Assembly: GCA_020744425.1 (NCBI GenBank)
Contig: JAGMUV010000005.1
Location: forward strand, 2,790,001 to 2,854,000
Length of the DNA: 64,000 nt
From: Dactylonectria macrodidyma
Taxonomy: Eukaryota > Ascomycota > Sordariomycetes > Hypocreales > Nectriaceae
Direction of reading: 5' to 3'
The position numbers were made by a program, and so were the translations under genes. The notes beneath the pieces were generated by a model that saw nothing but the letters and a program-made list of their open reading frames with translations, ran no database searches and was not told the DNA's origin. How positions within the stretch are numbered: position 1 is the stretch's first letter; the number at the start of each line of letters is the position of its first letter. Positions 40,810 to 52,117 of the stretch are shown piece by piece.

Positions 40810-42512
40810 TCAGTTCTTGCGTCCCTTGCCGCGAGCGCTGCCTCCGGTGCCCTGTCGGCTCATGGCGACGCCGCCGAGGCTGCTCTGGCGGCTCATGGGA
40901 ACGGCAGCAGCGCTGGAGAGGGCAGCAACTGACGGAGCCTGAGCCGGACTTGGCTGGTCGCGGATGCTGCTGATGGCCGGGAGGCCGAGGGCGTCGCGGA
41001 GGTGCTCGGGGTCCTCGCGGGAGGCACTGGTCAAGGCGACGTATCGTGCCGACTGGTAGGGGGTTGCGACGGCTTCGAGGACCTTGCGCAAGCCGCTCTG
41101 GGCGTCGAGGTGAGCGCCGGGCTTGTGTGACTGATCGTACTGCTTGAAGTAGCCCATGACGGATATATCAGACATGATGTCATCCTGAGACAGGGGTGTG
41201 GGAAAGTTCTGGTCCGCGGATCGTGGGTACGGCTTCAGGTATTGCTGAGGCACAGGGGGAGGCATCTTGGGTGGCTCCTGAGCGTGGATGAGGTCCAAAT
41301 TTCCAGGGACTTCAAAGTTCGCAATACCCTCGATACCCAGGATCTTGTCGTCCAGGAAGTTGTGGTTTGCGCCGCCGCGGGTACTTCGCGTGGCATGCGA
41401 GACGGAGCGCTCCATCATTGGCGCCGAGGGCAGCGAATCGGCGTCATCCCCGTTGTCATTCCCGTTGCCAGAGTCGGTGTCCTCTGGTGATGACCCGCTG
41501 CCATTAGCACGGTTGCGCAGGATGTACTGGTGAGAAGCCAAGGCGGCAGTGTTGTAGTTGAGCGACAGCTCCTTGTCTGTAAAGAGCTTGTCGATGCTGT
41601 AAACGGGGCCGTTCTGCTTGGCGGCGGCGCGAGCCTTCTCCGACTGCCACAGGGGTGTCGTGTTGTTCGGGTCAAGGGCACGGCGCATGGGCACAGGCGA
41701 TCCATCATCATCGCCATTGTTTCGCTTGCGCTTCTTGTTATCGGAGTACATGTCGTCGGCATCCTTGCGCAATCGGGTCGCTCGCTTTCCGTGGGTGCCG
41801 CCAGGGCTCGAGGGGTTGGTGAGGCTGAACTGGTTGGGGTTGAGCAGCAGAGCATTGGAGTCGTTAATCTCCAAGACCTCCTTCTCCCGATTGAGGCGGT
41901 TCTTCTTCTGGGTCAGAGTATTGATCAGACGGTCCCGTAAGGTGCTAGTCAAGGCACGGTGTTCGCGTTTCGCTGTCTCGACCTTGTAGGCATAGGTGTT
42001 CTTGTACTCTTGAAGTCGTCGCTCGTACTCGTTCTGGAGAAAGGATGGGTTAGCTGCGGGCTACAAAGCAATCAATCAATCAGTGGTTGTCGTGTGCTGA
42101 CCTTGGACTGGGCCAATTGGAAATCCCGGATCTCGACCAGGTCCTCGATCTCGTCGATAAAGTCGGAGAAGCGAATGCCAGCCATATCGAGGAGGCTCCG
42201 GGCATCCTCTGCATTGACAGGAGGACCTTGGGTCTGTCTGTGCTCCTTTTGCATCTCGGAGATGACCTCGAGCACCTTGGGGTCGTAAGGGTCGAAGCGC
42301 TGAACGAGGCTGGTGTCGAACTGGATCTTCTGCAGCTGGTCACGATACGTCATGTCTCTCTCGCGCTGAAACTTGTCATTCATGCTGGCGAGGCGCTCCA
42401 TGAGGACTTGTCGTTTGCGATCTCTCTTCGACTGAGAGGCCGGCTGAGGGGAGCCACGGCGGTCGGCTCGGCCAGCCACGGTAGAGGGCACGGCTGCATC
42501 GCTGGCAGCCAT
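40810..42512 (-). CDS. SDS3: Sds3-like histone deacetylase complex subunit
   Basis: Exons 42512..42102 and 42033..40810 with a 68-bp intron; 544 aa. The N-terminal coiled-coil Sds3 domain is clear: LMERLASMNDKFQRERDMTY, DQLQKIQFDTSLVQRFDPYD, EEIEDLVEIRDFQLA-type stretch (FIDEIEDLVEIRDFQLAQ) and, after the intron, NEYERRLQEYKNTYAYKVE with NREKEVLEINDSNALLLNP. The C-terminal half is basic and Ser/Asp-rich with nuclear-localisation-like KKRKR. Family role: subunit of the Rpd3L/Sin3 deacetylase complex that represses transcription. The intron donor reads GTCAGC, an unusual but functional-type GT site. Confidence 0.85.
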
Positions 42513-43281
42513 GTTGAAGGTGTTGTGTGTAAGAAGATCTCTGAAGGATTGAGACGCTTCTGAAGAGGTTGTGTGTTGGTTTGGTGAGAGTAAAGAAAGT
42601 ACGGTCGACGCGGGAGTGTGTGTAGGAGAAGTCGGAGCACGGGTTGGCCGTTTCTAAGGGTCGGCTCAGAAGAGGGTCAGGCTTTGCGAGAAGTGAAACT
42701 TCAACGCAAGGAGAAAATGGTGTAAGCGGCAACTGCAGAAAAAGCTTAAGGGCTCGGACAGCTTGAAAAGGCACGCGCAAACGGTCTTAGCCCTGCGGCT
42801 ACAGCAGCATCGAATGGCGAGATGGGTGTCAAGACGAGAACAAACGAGTTGTGCGTGTTGCTCAGCCTTCTGCCGGCGGGAACGGCTGCATGACCTCTCT
42901 GAGAGAGACCGTGTGAGTCCGCTCACCGCCTACCGTAAACGGAAATGGAGCCAATAGTGCCTGTTCCTGGTTTGCTTGCTGCGGAGTCGTAACATAGCGT
43001 CACTATTTGTGATTGGCCAGCCACTCAAAGCTGGCAACTCGATTCGGCTGTGCTAGTACTGGGTTGTGTGCAGTGCAATGCTCTGGTCGTCACTTTCTGC
43101 ACCTCATTCTCACTGTCAGTATTACTCTCACATCACTTGTTCAGTGTACGGACAGGCACTTTGACGTTCAACAGCTCCAGCTGACCTGACGCATCGCCCG
43201 GCTAGCTTCAATTCAATCACCAGATGGAAATAAGTACAGCCAAACATTCATCCGAACTTGATGTGTATCATTTGAGTTATC
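42513..43281. other. Spacer between SDS3 and the COG-like gene
   Basis: 769 bp between the SDS3 start and the 3' end of the next minus-strand gene. No supported gene; this includes the SDS3 promoter. Confidence 0.4.
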
Positions 43282-44436
43282 TCACAGCCCGCCCCTGAGC
43301 TTCTGTAGTTGACTAATTAATCCAAAGCCGCCTGGTAATATTTTTGTGTCTTCCACCACCGCCGCGTCTTTCGTGACGCTTGTCTTGCGTGCGTGAGCCA
43401 CCTCTGGCTTTCCATCCCTCTTAGCCGCCTGCTCCATATCCCTCACAAGTTCGCGGTGCCGGTCCTCGACCATTTTAGCCAAGCTCTCGATGAACTTGTT
43501 TCTGCCCTTCTCCTCGGCCGTGTTGTTCCACACCACGGTGAGCTCTTTGAGTTGCTCGATTCGCTGCGCCGCCTTCTCTATGCCTTCCACCGGATCATCC
43601 GACTTGTTCAACAGCGTAGATATGTCTTCTTTTATCTTTTTCAGAACTTCCTGTCCCTTGTCCTCTGAGCTCTGCTGTTGCGATCCGGGCTCCGGTGCCG
43701 AGACTGAGAGGAAGGATGAGCTGACAGAGACCTCGGATGGCGGGAAGACAAATTCCATAGCATCTCCAAAGGTCTTGATGACAGAATTGAGGCGAGATCG
43801 CACGAGAGTTAGTGTTTGCAATTGCCTGATGTAGTCGGGATCACTAGATGCAACTGGGGCAGCTTCAACGTTGCTCTTGGCTGGTGTTGTCGGCGCTGTC
43901 CCCTTGTCCTCCTTCGCAGTGGTGACAGCTGTTGCGGTGGCTGTGTTTCTTGACTCAACAGCCTCTTGCAACCCTCCGGGGACAAACTTCTTGATGTCAT
44001 CCTGGAGCGTCTCGTTCATCGTCTCAGTGAGGCTCAGCGTCTCGCCGCGCAGAAGCTCCACCTCGTAGGCGAGGCGGCTCCCGCTCCTCAAGATGTCGTC
44101 GGTCAGCTGCGTCAGCGTCGTGGAAAGCCGCGACGTCTGCGAGTTGAGCTGGGAGATGAGGGCCTGGGCCTGGACCGACAGCTCGGCCAGGGGCTCAACG
44201 TCGGACCCAGACCGGCCGGGCACGGAGCGTTGCTGCAGCGGCGGCAGCGTCGAATTGAGAAACTGCGCGGCATCGAAGTTGGGATCCAGGAAGTCTTGCA
44301 GGAACTCGTCCGACGTGTGCGTGGATTTGGGCTGTATCACCGCCCGCGACTTGCGGCGAGAGTGTCCAGTTCTGAAAGTCGATCCGGCGCCGCTTGCAGC
44401 TCGTCGCCGCTGCGCCTGCTTCGGGTCCGACGCCAT
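43282..44436 (-). CDS. Coiled-coil protein resembling a COG tethering-complex subunit (Cog7-like)
   Basis: Single exon; 384 aa from the Met at 44436 (MASDPKQAQRRRAA), which is preferred over the Met 15 codons upstream because it starts the basic, conserved N-terminus. Then DEFLQDFLDPNFDAAQFLNSTLP and long heptad-like helices (ELSVQAQALISQLNSQTSRL and LTQLTDDILRSGSRLAYEVE), a Thr/Pro/Ala-rich linker, and more helices. This arrangement, a short anchor sequence with paired helices, is what I expect of a COG-complex subunit of Cog7 type, which tethers retrograde vesicles at the Golgi. That family call is an inference and another coiled-coil vesicle tether is possible. It diverges from the PLP-protein gene, 323 bp apart. 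Confidence 0.6.
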   Translation of the reverse strand: MASDPKQAQRRRAASGAGSTFRTGHSRRKSRAVIQPKSTHTSDEFLQDFLDPNFDAAQFLNSTLPPLQQRSVPGRSGSDVEPLAELSVQAQALISQLNSQTSRLSTTLTQLTDDILRSGSRLAYEVELLRGETLSLTETMNETLQDDIKKFVPGGLQEAVESRNTATATAVTTAKEDKGTAPTTPAKSNVEAAPVASSDPDYIRQLQTLTLVRSRLNSVIKTFGDAMEFVFPPSEVSVSSSFLSVSAPEPGSQQQSSEDKGQEVLKKIKEDISTLLNKSDDPVEGIEKAAQRIEQLKELTVVWNNTAEEKGRNKFIESLAKMVEDRHRELVRDMEQAAKRDGKPEVAHARKTSVTKDAAVVEDTKILPGGFGLISQLQKLRGGL

Positions 44437-44759
44437 GGGATTCGTAGCCACAACTCTCAAATCGAAGAAGACCCTTTCCAAACAGCTTGTCTCCTTCTAT
44501 TTCCGTTACTGTGTGAATAATATTAAGTGCACATTGAGCGACTTCTGCGCGACGATATCATGAGATGGAGTCATGCAGTGAGAAGGCCACAGTTCGCCGG
44601 CCACTGAATGAGGCCGACCTTGGAAACCCGTGGTCGTTGCTGGGGGCCCGATGATAACCCGACGCGCACCTCTGCTCTCCACTTACAACCATACTCACCA
44701 TTCACACTCTTGCCAGCTCCATCTCATCCAACCTGTAGAGTGTGAATCAAAAAAAAGAC
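44437..44759. other. Shared divergent promoter between the COG-like and PLP-protein genes
   Basis: 323 bp. Compact bidirectional promoter; no coding features. Confidence 0.5.
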
Positions 44760-45704
44760 ATGAGTGATACACAGGAAGAAATGAAGATCGACCCGTCCAG
44801 AGCGCAGGCTCTCGTCTCGCAGCTTAACTCGGTCAAGGAACGACTCGCGGCTGTGGCGAACGGCCGAAATGTATGCACAAGCCTAGTCACCGTCTTGCCA
44901 ACATCACAACCGTCCCTTAACAGCCATGGCAATGTTACGGTGCTCCTTACTGACGACGTAAACACAGGTCCGATTAGTCGCCGTTTCCAAGTTGAAGCCG
45001 GCAAATGACATTCTAGCCCTCCACCAAGCACCTGCTCTCCAAACTCACTTTGGAGAAAACTACGCCCAGGAACTGACTCAGAAGGCTGACTTGCTCCCCA
45101 AGTCCATCCACTGGCACTTTATCGGTGGCTTACAGTCGGGTATGAAATAGCCACAACTTTATATCTAGCCGAGTCCGTCTAACAAGAGACTTCAGGTCAC
45201 TGCAAACCCCTGGCCAAGATCCCCAACTTGTTCTGCGTCTCCAGCGTTGACACGTCTAAGAAGGCCCAGCTGCTCAACAACGGCCGCACTACGCTGCTCG
45301 CCTCCCAGCCAGACGCACCCAAGCTCTCTGTCCACATCCAGGTCAACACCTCTGGCGAGGACGCCAAGTCCGGCTGCGCACCCGGTGACGAGACCGTGGC
45401 CCTCTGCCGCGAGATCGTTGACAAGTGCCCCAACCTGCAGCTGCTCGGCCTCATGACTATTGGCGCCATCGCCCGCAGCAAGGCAACCACCCCGGAGAAT
45501 GAGAACGAGGACTTTGTCGCACTTACCCAGCAGCGAGATTTGGTCGCCAAGGAGCTTGGTCTCGACAAGGACAGCCTTGAGTTAAGCATGGGCATGAGCG
45601 AGGACTTTGAGGGCGCCGTGCGGTTGGGTAGTGGTGAGGTGCGAGTTGGCAGCACTATTTTCGGTCAGAGGCCAGCCAGGGCAGATGCGAAGATCAAGGA
45701 CTAG
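44760..45704 (+). CDS. Pyridoxal-phosphate homeostasis protein (YggS/PLPBP family)
   Basis: Exons 44760..44870, 44968..45139 and 45196..45704; introns 97 and 56 bp; 263 aa. Across intron 1 the PLP-binding Lys appears in VRLVAVSKLKPANDI; then HFGENYAQELTQKADLLP, WHFIGGLQSGHCKPLAKIPNL over intron 2 (shown in parts: WHFIGGLQSG and HCKPLAKIPN), IQVNTSGEDAKSGC, LQLLGLMTIGAIA and LELSMGMSEDFEGAVRLGSG. These are the signatures of the alanine-racemase-fold PLPBP family. Role: binds pyridoxal 5'-phosphate and buffers its supply to other enzymes; no catalytic activity is expected. Start at 44760 is the first ATG before the conserved block. Confidence 0.95.
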
Positions 45705-46128
45705 TTGTGTTAAAAGTAGAGAAAAGAAAAGACGTTATGACATGACACGGCCATTCGTACAACAATCTTTCTTTGAGAGTGCTGTCAGGTTCCTCTATCC
45801 TAAATTAGTCCATTGAATCCGAATTACAGCTGCATAGAGGCAACACGGCTCACATGTCGATCCAAAACGAGAGATTCATGGTATCAACTAGAAACTATAT
45901 CCTCCCTACCCACAGCCGCTCTGTACAAGGCGAATTGGTTTTGCTCGGCCAACAGGCCACAGAAATGATGGACAATACAGCGCGGGATTCTTATCATCAG
46001 TGATTAAAGACCAATCGGGTTTTTCATCCAGTCCGCTCCTCATGCTACATCCCAAACGCCCGTATGCTGTGTGCGATATCAAGCCAACTCCTTTCGCATG
46101 AATTATATAGAAGACGTTGGTATGTGGA
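45705..46128. other. Convergent 3' spacer before AP-2 alpha
   Basis: 424 bp, mixed composition. Likely untranslated ends of both genes; nothing else recognised. Confidence 0.4.
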
Positions 46129-49100
46129 TCAATTGACCATCACATTTCGAAACGAGTCCGAAATTTCGTCTCGCGTGGGTGCCTCAAACCTCTCGGCTGC
46201 TGTCGAGACTCCAACAGCAAGTCGGTCCTGCATGAGCTTGAGAAGCCCAGCTGGGACTGCATCGTCGGTTGCCCGGATTGTCAACCGGATCATCTGGTGG
46301 ACAAGTTTAGCATCAAGCCCCTCAAACTTGGGGATGGGGACTTACCTGTGTAGTGTAGTTTGGCTCAAGCCTCAGGAGACAGCCAAACTTGCCACCTTCG
46401 GATGTGTGCAACACACTCGCACCAACCAAGTTTTTGGGGTTAGGATCAACCATGTCAAGTAGCCGCCACCTGAAGCCTTCCACAGTGCTGGAGACAAATT
46501 TCTCCGTAAGCTCCCTGTTCGCTTTGGAGACTCCAAAGACACCCTGAGCTTCTCGAGGTGCGCCGCCAATTTGCTTCCATCTCTTGAAGAAGTCCTCCGC
46601 AGTGAGTTCAGCCGGGTCCATGAACTTGTGGATCGTCACAGGGAGCTTCAATGTCAGAGCTTGCAGGGCACCAGCCAAGTAGCTAATGCGGACCGTAGGA
46701 CTCTTTTCGAAGACCTTCTTCGCCTCAAACATAATCACCTGTTGGGACTGTCCCCCTTGCGCAATGGTGCTGTCTGGAAGGTTCTTAACGTCCCAGGTCA
46801 AATTGCTTTTCTCGCTCTCGTCTAGGTCCAAGGTTGTCGTGAACGATCCCATCGCAGTGGGGGTCTTGTTCTTGAAGTATGTGATCAAGCAGGCCATCTG
46901 GCCACGGTATTCAGAGCGAACACCAATTTGAAGCTGACCGTCTTCGTATAGAACACCGTCAGATCGGACCAGCAGCCTGTTGTAGCCATTCTCCCAGCCA
47001 GGGGACAAATGAGCGGCACTGGCTAGGTTGGGCGTCTTCAGCATCTTTGGCTCAGATGGGCCGGGAGCATTCATATCCAACCCAACCAAGTCAGACATCC
47101 CATTAGCCTGGCCGTTGGCGCCGTTGGAACCATTCGCCTTGCCATTAATAGGGGCCGTGGAACTGAATGTCCTCTTTACAGCCCCGGGTTTAGCCATGCT
47201 TAGTTCGTTGGCGTCCGTGTTAGCATCCTTGCCGCCAACCACCCAAGTCCTTCGGTCACTAGTATTGGCGTGCTTCTGATGAAGTCGCGAAAGAAGCGCA
47301 GATTGCCTCTCAGGAAATGGAGGCATCTCGTCACAGAGTGTTCGCAAAAGGTCGTCAGTCGGCATTTGTGCCAGTGTTAGATACTCGCAGGCTCTCTGTT
47401 GCAGTTCCGAGTCCAAGTTGTGGCTGTGAAACTCGAATACATGCATAAGCTGGGGCTTGATTTCCGGGAACAGGTTGACGTATTTGATGAAGCAGGACAG
47501 AATCATGGCTCTAGTGCTAGATGAGCATCCATTGAGCTTTCCTTGCAAAGCCATGAACTGTTCAATAGGGCTGCATCGGGGCTGATCGGCAACAAGGTGT
47601 CCGAATTCTCCCAGGATATAGGCACCAATCTTGACGAGGGTCTCGTGGCAGTGATCCGACTTGACGTACTGAAGTGCATTCTGAGCTGCGTAAACCTGAA
47701 GCTCCTCATTGTTTGTTACAATCTGGATCACTCGTTGCCACACCTCATCGCTGACGTGGTCTCCTGCCATGGCAATGAGTCGAAGAGAAATGTCGACGTA
47801 CCACTGAACGTCAGTGGCATACTTTTCCGTCAGAATGGCAATCTTAAGAACCATTTCTTCACGGATAGCGAAGTCGGCATTTTGAAGATAGTGCAGGAGC
47901 TCTCCCACAATCACCTGTGCATTTGTCGAATCGCACATGCTATAGAGCAGGTCGAGTCCCTTGCGACGCACACTGATGTCTCGATCCTTGAGGGAGCCGA
48001 GGATAATATCTTGGTGCTGTTTGATTGGGTCAAGAGTCTCGGCTCGGGCTGCGAGATGGGTCATGGCTTCCAATCCCAGGTACCGCACATTGGTTTCCCG
48101 GCTTTGAATGAATTTGCCCAGTCTCAGGGAGATCTGCTTCATCAAACCGTGCTCGGTGTCCAAGTGAATGATCAGGTTGATAGCCTCGAAGAGGACGGCG
48201 TTCTGGGCGTTGTTCTGCTGGACATTCTTGCTCGTCTCCATGGCCAGGTTCAGGATCTTTTGCAATGACTCTCGAATCATGTCTCGCACGTGGGTGTCAT
48301 CTGCATAATTTCGTCAATATCAAACATGGCAATGGATTCACGCTGAACATACCAGGAGGAGGGAAGTATTGCAAAAGTCGGAGAAGCTTGGCCTGAAGCC
48401 AGGGGCAGGGCACTTTGTAGTAGAGGTAGTCGGTGGTATACTCTCCATCGATGAGGATGCGTTTCAAACGGGCAGCCGCCTTCGCATACGCTCCCTTGTA
48501 CTGATCCAGGTTGTCCTGAGCCAGGGCCATGACAAGTGAGGTTACGGAGAGGGCAACTCCGAGGTCAGCATCATCCATCAGGTGGATGATGCGCTCGGCC
48601 CACTGAGGTGAGACAATGTCCGGGTGCTTGCGGTATAGTCGTAGCAAAGTCAGAGCGGCCTTCTTCTTGACAAATGACTTGGAGGTCCTATACGTTCACG
48701 GTCAGCACTCACGCACGTCGGACTGGAGAAAGAGATAAGAGCATACGGTGAAATCAAAAGTCTGTGGACCTCTCCGTTGAGGGCCTCTCCCATTTCTCGA
48801 CTGCCGACGTTTGCAATTGCATGAAGAGCAAGGCAATTGAAGAGCTCATTGTGGTCGAGCAAATCCTTGCGAATACTGTTGACAACGAGGTGCAGCAACT
48901 CGTGCTTCTCGTGCAAGAAAAGGGTCATGGCCAAATAACCAATCTGCTTCTCGGAGTACTTGTTGGCAGAGATCAGGTTGACCGCCTCTAGGTGGCCAAA
49001 GTCGACATTCCACCCCAAGATGTAGATGTACAACAGCTTGCAGACGTACTTCTTCTTGTGGTATCCACTGAGGCTGCCATCCTTAAACTTTTGTCTGATG

Positions 49101-49243
49101 TTGGCGAGCTCCTTGTTGATGCGCTTCTCCTCGAGCTCTCGGGCGCGAGCATTTCTCAAATCAGCAATGAACTGAACCAGACCTCGCATATTCGAGTTGC
49201 TGCTGCTCGAGCGGCCGAGGAAGCCGCCACCGGTGGAGGACAT
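46129..49243 (-). CDS. APL3: AP-2 clathrin adaptor complex alpha subunit
   Basis: Exons 49243..48747, 48687..48353, 48300..46346 and 46293..46129; introns 59, 52 and 52 bp; 983 aa, the usual size. The N-terminus has the alpha-adaptin trunk signature [51 protein letters not shown] and [21 protein letters not shown] after splicing. A Gly/Asn/Ala-rich hinge (about 660 to 720) leads to the appendage, and the last exon supplies [16 protein letters not shown] and the C-terminus. Role: alpha subunit of AP-2 at the plasma membrane, linking cargo and PIP2 to clathrin in endocytosis. The 165-bp last exon would be missed by a frame-only search. Confidence 0.96.
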
Positions 49244-50088
49244 TGTGGGCGACGATTGGGGGGTCCGCGCAGGTAATTTGCCAACGGCCCCTGATTACAC
49301 GGATCCAAAGTATTCAAACGGCGGTACTGCAACGACGGTCCGCGATGGCAGCAGGACAAGAGAATGGTAGTAGAAGTCCCAGTCACAGTGTAAACGAGTA
49401 TCGCATGAATTGCATAGTCGGTTCGGCATGCCCTGGTGGCTTAGGCGTCGCACATCGATTGTTCGTCGACGGGGGGGCGATGGAGGGGCGGGAGGGAACC
49501 GGGAGGTGCGGGAGACGGAGGAGACGGGGGAGGCTTCGTGGGCTGACGAGTAACGGGGAGACGTCGGCGTCTGCGTCTGTGTCTAGAGGCCCGGCTTCTG
49601 AAGGAGAATGCCGATATAATGGCGATACAGCAAGATAGAGAATGCGGCGCAAAAGTCGTCGCTTGAAGGTGCAGGCGACGGTTTGTAAGGTGCAAAGTCG
49701 CAGCGGGAAGCAGAAGAGGCGGAGATGGAGGTGAGCCCTGTCACTGGGCTTGGGCTGGCGTTCTTTTGGGGGGCCGTGATCTCCAGCAACAGAAGCGACT
49801 CGACCGTGCGCACCTCTCTGGCAACTGGCAGACTGCAAGCCTCCTGCCTCGTGCCAGAAGCAGCTTGGCTTGGCCAGACTAGGCCCTGGTCGCTAGGTGG
49901 CCCGTGCCCTTCATCTGCATCCGTCCCACCTCTACTGAAGAGCTCTTATCATGACTACGTTGCGACGGGTCATCGAGTAGGTAGTTTTATTCATTGCATC
50001 CCACCAGCCCTTTTTCTCTTCACTCACGTGCACCACTTATAACCCTGACGCCGCCGTCTGCAGGTTTTCTCTGCAGGCCAGGGAATCC
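49244..50088. other. Divergent intergenic region between AP-2 alpha and NDUFAF5
   Basis: 845 bp. A CACGTG element lies at 50025..50030. GC-rich with several long open frames on both strands (49383..49838, 49725..50042) that have no family features and overlap leaders. Confidence 0.4.
50025..50030. promoter_or_regulatory. CACGTG element upstream of NDUFAF5
   Basis: Context CACTCACGTGCACC, 59 bp before the NDUFAF5 ATG. A general bHLH/bZIP site; motif match only. Confidence 0.3.
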
Positions 50089-51225
50089 ATGAAGGCATGC
50101 GCACGGCTGTTTGCGACAATGCGCCCTAGCTTTTGCGCCATACCACCGGCCGCCTTCCTCCCCGCTTCAGTTGCCAGTCGCCGTTTCTATGCCGTCCAGG
50201 CTCCGGGTGCTCCCCGCTTCCAGGTGTTCAATCGACGGACGAAATGGCTTCAGAAGGAGCGTATTGCTGCCAACCCCGAGGAGAGTCGCCAGGCCGACTA
50301 TCTGAAAGATGAGGTTGCTACGCGGCTGTCCGAACGGCTACTGGTGAGCATAGTCCCTAGCTCGCCTCATACAGTCAAACCCCACCTCTAACTTGAATTT
50401 CAGGATATAAATCGCCATTTCCCTCGAGTTCTTGACCTCGGAGCCAACTCGTGTAACGTCGCACGAGCTCTAGTAAGGGAGAACCCCGACCCCGATCCAT
50501 TGATGCCCGTTTCCCCACCACTATCGACTCGAATCACCGAATTGGTCGCTGCAGATTCGTCCGAGTCCCTGCTCTATCGAGACATCAATCACGATTTTAA
50601 CAAGCAACTCAACATTACTCGGCAAGTTTTGGATGATGAAGAGTCAATACCCTATGAGTCTGGCTCTTTCGATCTCGTCATGAGCTCTCTGAGTTTGCAT
50701 TGGATCAATGATCTGCCGGGCATTCTGACCCAGATCAACAATATCCTCAAGCCAGACTGTCCCTTTATCGGCGCCATGCTTGGTGGTGATACGCTGTTCG
50801 AGCTGCGGACCTCGCTTCAGCTCGCGGAGCAAGATAGACGCGGCGGCATGTCGCCGCGAGTTTCTCCTCTTGCCGATGTAAGAGATGTCGGCGGCCTACT
50901 TCAGAAAGCTGGCTTCAAAATGCTCACCGTGGATATCGATGACATCATTGTTGATTATCCCGACATGTTTGCTCTCATGCAGGACCTTCAAGCCATGGGG
51001 GAGGGGAATGCCATCCTAGGCAGAGAGATGGGTGCTATCGGACGGGATGTGCTCCTGGCTAGCGACGCCATCTATCGGGAGCTCCACGGCAACCCTGATG
51101 GATCTATTCCAGCAACTTTCAGAATCATCTACATGATTGGATGGCATGAGGGCAAGGACCAGCCGACGCCGCTTCCCAGAGGAAGTGGCGAGGTGAACTT
51201 GAAGGATTTCCTGGAGCAAAAGTAA
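50089..51225 (+). CDS. NDUFAF5: Mitochondrial complex I assembly methyltransferase (NDUFAF5 homolog)
   Basis: Exons 50089..50343 and 50404..51225 with a 60-bp intron; 358 aa. The N-terminus is basic and Ala-rich (ASRRFYAVQAPGAP), a presequence; then the marker FNRRTKWLQKERIAANPEE. The SAM-binding methyltransferase core has VLDLGANSCNVARALV, VAADSSESLLYRDI, FDLVMSSLSLHWINDLPG and later PSMFALMQ-type blocks (VDYPDMFALMQDLQAMGEGNA). Role: in mitochondria it hydroxylates an Arg of NDUFS7 during early complex I assembly. The start at 50089 gives a full presequence; Met at 50119 is an alternative. Confidence 0.94.
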
Positions 51226-51390
51226 AGCTCGGAATCTTCGGGTGTACAATTTTGTATCACAAACATAGAAACGGAACAATAATGAATTTCTCGCACATTC
51301 ACGTGGAATCATTCGCCCTCGATTATCGTAGGCGTAGCCAAGTCTATAGGCCTTGCTTCGGCCGTATGTCAAGAAACTCCCGCTCGAAAT
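51226..51390. other. Convergent spacer between NDUFAF5 and ARPC5
   Basis: 165 bp, no features. Confidence 0.4.
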
Positions 51391-52117
51391 CTACACCCGA
51401 CGCCAGTCCGTCATGGTGCGTCCAATGCAGCCCAGTCCAGCGACCTCGACAACCTTTTCATGCCAGCTCAGGAGCACACTCATCGCCGCCGTGGCGGGCT
51501 CGTTTGCGCCGGGTCGACCTCCAACTTGACTGAATCCCTGCGAAACCTCCTTGGTTGGCGATCTCGAAGCGTTGCCGGGGTGGGCCGAAGCCATGCCCTT
51601 GTAACTATTCCAGTCCTGTTAGATATAGCCCGCGTGTTCCAGGTGTCGTAACATACATGTACTTCATCAACACGTCCAGGCACTCGCTGCCGCCCTCGGT
51701 TCCGTAGATGCTCTTAAGTAGCGGGCTCATGTCGCTCGCCTTGATGGATTGGAGGACCTCGAGTATGGTCTGCATATGCGCATCCTATTCATAGCCACAT
51801 ATGTCAGCAGTTTTTATTCCTACAGCGAGGGCACCCCATTCCCCAGCCGTCTAGGGCCTCACCTTGGCACCATCCTCGCCATTGTAGACGGGGAATTCCA
51901 AACATCCTCTCAAGGCACCCTCGGGATCCCCTCCTCGTAGGAGCTGCCTGACTTGCCCAGCGAGCTCTCGCACCTCGCCTTCACTGATCTCGGGCTGTGG
52001 GGGGTGGAGGGTCGAGGTGTCGAAGTTAAGGCTGGAGTCTTCGGTCAAGGCATCGATGTTGATGGTGCGCCAGGCATCGCCCAGCGTGGCGCTGGTGTGT
52101 TGCTGGATGATGGACAT
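51391..52117 (-). CDS. ARC15: Arp2/3 complex subunit 5 (ARPC5/Arc15)
   Basis: Exons 52117..51863, 51784..51657 and 51604..51391; introns 78 and 52 bp; 198 aa. Exon 1 begins MSIIQQHTSATLGDAWRTIN and includes LRGGDPEGALRGCLEFPVYN; exons 2 and 3 give LEVLQSIKASDMSPLLKSI, and over the second intron KYIYKGMASAHPG, with the C-terminal LLSWHEKVVEVAGLGCIGR. These are the ARPC5 landmarks. Role: small subunit of the Arp2/3 complex, which nucleates branched actin filaments, for example at endocytic sites. Splicing at the second intron makes the conserved KYIYKG. Confidence 0.95.
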